The notes under the pieces: generated by a model
The model's database searches: none
What the model was told of the DNA's origin: nothing
What the model saw: the letters and a program-made list of their open reading frames with translations, nothing else
Shown here: positions 6,136 through 7,933 of the stretch, piece after piece
Numbering within the stretch: the stretch's first letter is position 1
Layout of the letters: every line of letters starts with the position of its first letter
NCBI GenBank assembly: GCA_014729015.1
Contig: WJKR01000005.1
Span: 1 to 7,933 of the forward strand
Reading direction: 5' to 3'
Source of the DNA: Candidatus Woesearchaeota archaeon
GTDB taxonomy: Archaea > Nanobdellota > Nanobdellia > Woesearchaeales > WJKR01
DNA: 7,933 nt
Position numbers and translations under genes: made by a program

Positions 6136-6573
6136 TTACTTACGCGCTTTCTCGACCTTGCCGTGCAGCAACGCGTCCAAAGACTGGTCGTTGACCTTGA
6201 TGACCTGCCACCTGATGCCGGACAAGTCACCCTTGGAGCGGCCCATCTTGCCACCGATGCACTCGATCGTGACCTCGTCGTGCTCATCGATAAGCTTCGT
6301 CGCACCGTCACCGGGGCAGAAAGCGGTGACCTGCCTGCCGTTCTTGACCAGTTGCACGCGGACGCACTTCCGCATCGCGGAGTTCGGCTGCTTCGCCTCT
6401 ATCTGCACCTTCTCCAGAACGATGCCGTTAGCTTGCGCAGCTCCCTGCAACGGGTCTGACCGCTCCTTCAGGCCGAGCACCTTCTTCGCGTACCACTTGC
6501 TCTTCTTCCTGCTCCTCGTCCTGCGCGACGAGAGCTTCTTGCCAGCGTTCAGCCCTTTTGACTTGTTTCCCAT
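6136..6573 (-). CDS. rpsL: Small ribosomal subunit protein uS12 (archaeal S12/eukaryotic S23e type)
   Basis: Decoding-centre protein of the 30S subunit, 145 residues. It has the lysine/arginine-rich archaeal N-terminus (MGNKSKGLNAGKKLSSRRTR), the decoding loop KQPNSAMRKCVRVQL (61-75), the second loop CPGDGATKLIDEHDEV (86-101) and the archaeal GRSKGDLSGIRWQVIKVN (111-128). Length matches archaeal/eukaryotic S12 rather than bacterial. It starts 11 nt after the nusA stop, with a weak purine-rich GAAGTGAAAG ahead. In most archaea S7 and elongation factor genes follow; here the operon ends, with a T-run 8 nt after the stop. Confidence 0.97.
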   Translation of the reverse strand: MGNKSKGLNAGKKLSSRRTRSRKKSKWYAKKVLGLKERSDPLQGAAQANGIVLEKVQIEAKQPNSAMRKCVRVQLVKNGRQVTAFCPGDGATKLIDEHDEVTIECIGGKMGRSKGDLSGIRWQVIKVNDQSLDALLHGKVEKARK

Positions 6574-6584
6574 ACGCTTTCACT

Positions 6585-7004
6585 TCATATGACCTTGATC
6601 TCCTGACAGTCGAAGTACGTCCTGACGACGTCTTCAGTCGCGCGCAGGTTCTGCGCCCGTGCACCGATCATCAACCCCTTGGTCTTGGTGTCCGGTCCCT
6701 TGATGGTCACCACGCCGTCACCATCCTCGTTCATATCCACGATTCTGAGGGGGTGGATGAGGTTCGCGATGAACTGGAGCTTGTCAGGATGATACTCAAC
6801 AATCTTGACGCGTTGGTTGAGGAGCCGCTCGAGCTTTAAAAGGTTTGCCCTGTTCTTTCCTAACGCCTTCCACAAGTCCCCCTGTTCGACGATGTACGTC
6901 AACCGGCCGCGGTAATGGAACAAGTCCTTGACCCGTGCACGCGTCACCTGCTCGAACAGCTTGATGAGCTGCATGGTTTCCATGTCGAGTTTTCGGGACG
7001 TCAT
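6585..7004 (-). CDS. nusA: NusA-like two-KH-domain transcription factor
   Basis: Archaeal NusA, an RNA-binding protein thought to act in transcription elongation or termination; it lacks the bacterial N-terminal and S1 domains. From the chosen ATG, 139 residues: an N-terminal helix (METMQLIKLFEQVTRARVKD), a first KH at about 45-75 (GKNRANLLKLERLLNQRVKI) and a second at about 95-135 with GLMIGARAQNLRATEDVV (the I-G-x-x-x-x-N turn), ending DCQEIKVI. The start at 7004 overlaps the L30e stop as ATGA, the usual translational coupling. A longer in-frame start at 7049 would run 15 residues into L30e and adds nothing family-like. Confidence 0.93.
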   Translation of the reverse strand: MTSRKLDMETMQLIKLFEQVTRARVKDLFHYRGRLTYIVEQGDLWKALGKNRANLLKLERLLNQRVKIVEYHPDKLQFIANLIHPLRIVDMNEDGDGVVTIKGPDTKTKGLMIGARAQNLRATEDVVRTYFDCQEIKVI

Positions 7005-7267
7005 TGTCTTTTCAGGCCGATTACACTGATAGGGAACGGCTTCTTGCACATCGTGCCGAGCTCGTCGTTCGGTACCTCTAGCAGTATGACCTCTGCGTCG
7101 CCGAGCTTTGCGTAGCGGTCGATGTCATCCCGAACTCCTTGACGAGGATTCGTTGCCAGGAACACCTTGGCCAAGGTGCCGGCACGCAACGCCTTCAACG
7201 ACTTCTCGGCGCCGATAATCAATGCCTCGGAGCCCAATTGCTTCTTGATTTCGGTAATAGCATCCAT
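7001..7267 (-). CDS. rpl30e: Ribosomal protein eL30 (L30e, L7Ae-like fold)
   Basis: Large-subunit protein of the L7Ae/L30e RNA-binding family, 88 residues. Features: an N-terminal helix (ITEIKKQLGS), then EALIIGAEKSLKALRAGTLAKVFLAT matching the IxGxxxtlKalrxGkaklVilA signature, an acidic helix (RDDIDRYAKLGDAEVILLE) and a C-terminal LGTMCKKPFPISVIGL like the L30e LGTACGKPFxVSxxAI segment. The ATG overlaps the rpoA'' TAA by one base. An AGGTGA-like site lies about 9 nt upstream. Its place between rpoA'' and nusA is the standard archaeal order and separates it from L7Ae itself. Confidence 0.94.
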   Translation of the reverse strand: MDAITEIKKQLGSEALIIGAEKSLKALRAGTLAKVFLATNPRQGVRDDIDRYAKLGDAEVILLEVPNDELGTMCKKPFPISVIGLKRQ

Positions 7268-7933
7268 TACTGCTTCACCTTCGTGACGAGCCCTGGCAGA
7301 CCGGTACCAGTTGGTACGGGCTGGTTGAGCATGACATTTTCGATCACGCTGTTCAGGAAGTCAACCTCTCCCGAGATGCTCGCGTTGATGATGTGCCTGA
7401 TGGGCGTCTCGAACGACGCCCGTGCGAGCACCGACGGCTTCTCTTTGACGATGCCGTATCGGTTGATGCCCAGTAATTGTCCGGACATGCACATCGCGTC
7501 GGCGACGAGCATGAAGTGACGAAGGTCTACGTTCAACCCCTGCGACTGGAGGACCTTGATGATCTCGTTAATGATGGCTTGGCGTGCAGCCTCGATGCCG
7601 AACAACTTTTGTATTTCATACAAGTCGTTTGACGTCGATCTCGTCGGGTCGATGCGGGAATCCTTCAACGCGTCCTTGAGATTGCTACCTGCGGTGAGGA
7701 TGAGGTACTCGTCACCCTTCTTCACGGGCAAAACTTGTGTCACGCCCTTGATGCCGCTGACATAGACCTTCTTGATTTTCTCTTTGATCTTGTAGAGTGT
7801 GTTCGGATCGTCGTCCTTTCCCGAAGGCTGGATGATGATGCTACCGTCGTCTAGGCTGAACTTCAGCGTCTTCGTCGCCTTGCCCAACTTTTTCACCAGT
7901 TGCTCACGATCCAATCCCAATCGGGTCATGTGC
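7267..7933 (-). CDS. rpoA2: DNA-directed RNA polymerase subunit A'' (Rpo1C), C-terminal part, cut by right edge
   Basis: C-terminal fragment of the split largest subunit of archaeal RNA polymerase. About 221 codons are visible, and the frame is open at the right edge, so the ATG at 7929 is probably internal (A'' is usually near 380-400 residues). Landmarks: LFGIEAARQAIINEI (the GIEAAR-AIINEI block), VLQSQGLNVDLRHFMLVADAM, LGINRYGIVKEKPSVLARASFE (usual form is GR-GVSGEKASVLARAAFE) and VIENVMLNQPVPTGTG. The RGIVKEKPSVLA stretch lacks the usual SGEKAS spelling but keeps the frame. It is the first gene visible of the A''-L30e-nusA-rpsL operon. Confidence 0.96.
   Translation of the reverse strand, partial: HMTRLGLDREQLVKKLGKATKTLKFSLDDGSIIIQPSGKDDDPNTLYKIKEKIKKVYVSGIKGVTQVLPVKKGDEYLILTAGSNLKDALKDSRIDPTRSTSNDLYEIQKLFGIEAARQAIINEIIKVLQSQGLNVDLRHFMLVADAMCMSGQLLGINRYGIVKEKPSVLARASFETPIRHIINASISGEVDFLNSVIENVMLNQPVPTGTGLPGLVTKVKQ

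Noticed and set aside
6096..6311. N-terminal extension of the membrane protein into rpsL
   Set aside because: The extension is arginine/serine/threonine-rich out-of-frame rpsL sequence, and the promoter evidence points to ATG 6095.
7005..7049. Longer NusA start inside L30e
   Set aside because: The ATG at 7004 overlaps the L30e stop as ATGA and gives the normal archaeal NusA length.
1..7933. CRISPR array, tRNA, rRNA, insertion sequence or long direct repeats
   Set aside because: Reading both strands by eye I saw no regularly spaced repeats, no tRNA-like cloverleaf with a T-loop, no transposase and no flanking inverted repeats. A dedicated tRNA or repeat search was not possible here.

Overview
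The window reads as a stretch of archaeal chromosome. The evidence is an RNA polymerase A'' subunit separate from A', archaeal-type Spt5, SecE (Sec61 gamma), two-KH NusA, L30e and long S12 proteins, a long archaeal FKBP, TATA-type promoters, and transcripts that look leaderless. Two normally longer archaeal operons (ftsZ-secE-spt5 and rpoA''-L30e-nusA-rpsL) are cut short here, which would fit a reduced or rearranged lineage such as a DPANN-type archaeon. The exact lineage cannot be fixed from this sequence.

Layout, left to right. A plus-strand P-type cation ATPase (C-terminal part only, cut by the left edge) runs to 1361. It converges on a minus-strand block. Reading that block in its own direction, ftsZ, secE and spt5 (3514 to 1772) are followed by a broken nucleotide/cytidine deaminase remnant (1743 to 1369). 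Upstream of ftsZ on the same strand is an FKBP-type prolyl isomerase (4242 to 3574), and the ftsZ TATA box overlaps its stop codon. The FKBP gene is divergent from a plus-strand NOL1/NOP2/Sun RNA m5C methyltransferase (4370 to 5353), with an 8-bp palindromic TATA element between them. The methyltransferase overlaps tail to tail with a minus-strand four-helix membrane protein of unknown function (6095 to 5334). The last block, minus strand, is the transcription/translation operon rpoA'' (cut by the right edge), L30e, nusA and rpsL, packed with 1-nt and 4-nt overlaps.

Functionally, this is mostly housekeeping: transcription (RNAP A'', NusA, Spt5), translation (S12, L30e, RNA methylation), protein export and folding (SecE, FKBP), division (FtsZ1-type) and ion transport. 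The parts least explained by standard annotation are the frame-scrambled deaminase remnant, the membrane protein with a cytoplasmic tail, and the compact promoter architecture. I see no CRISPR array, tRNA, insertion sequence or defence system.
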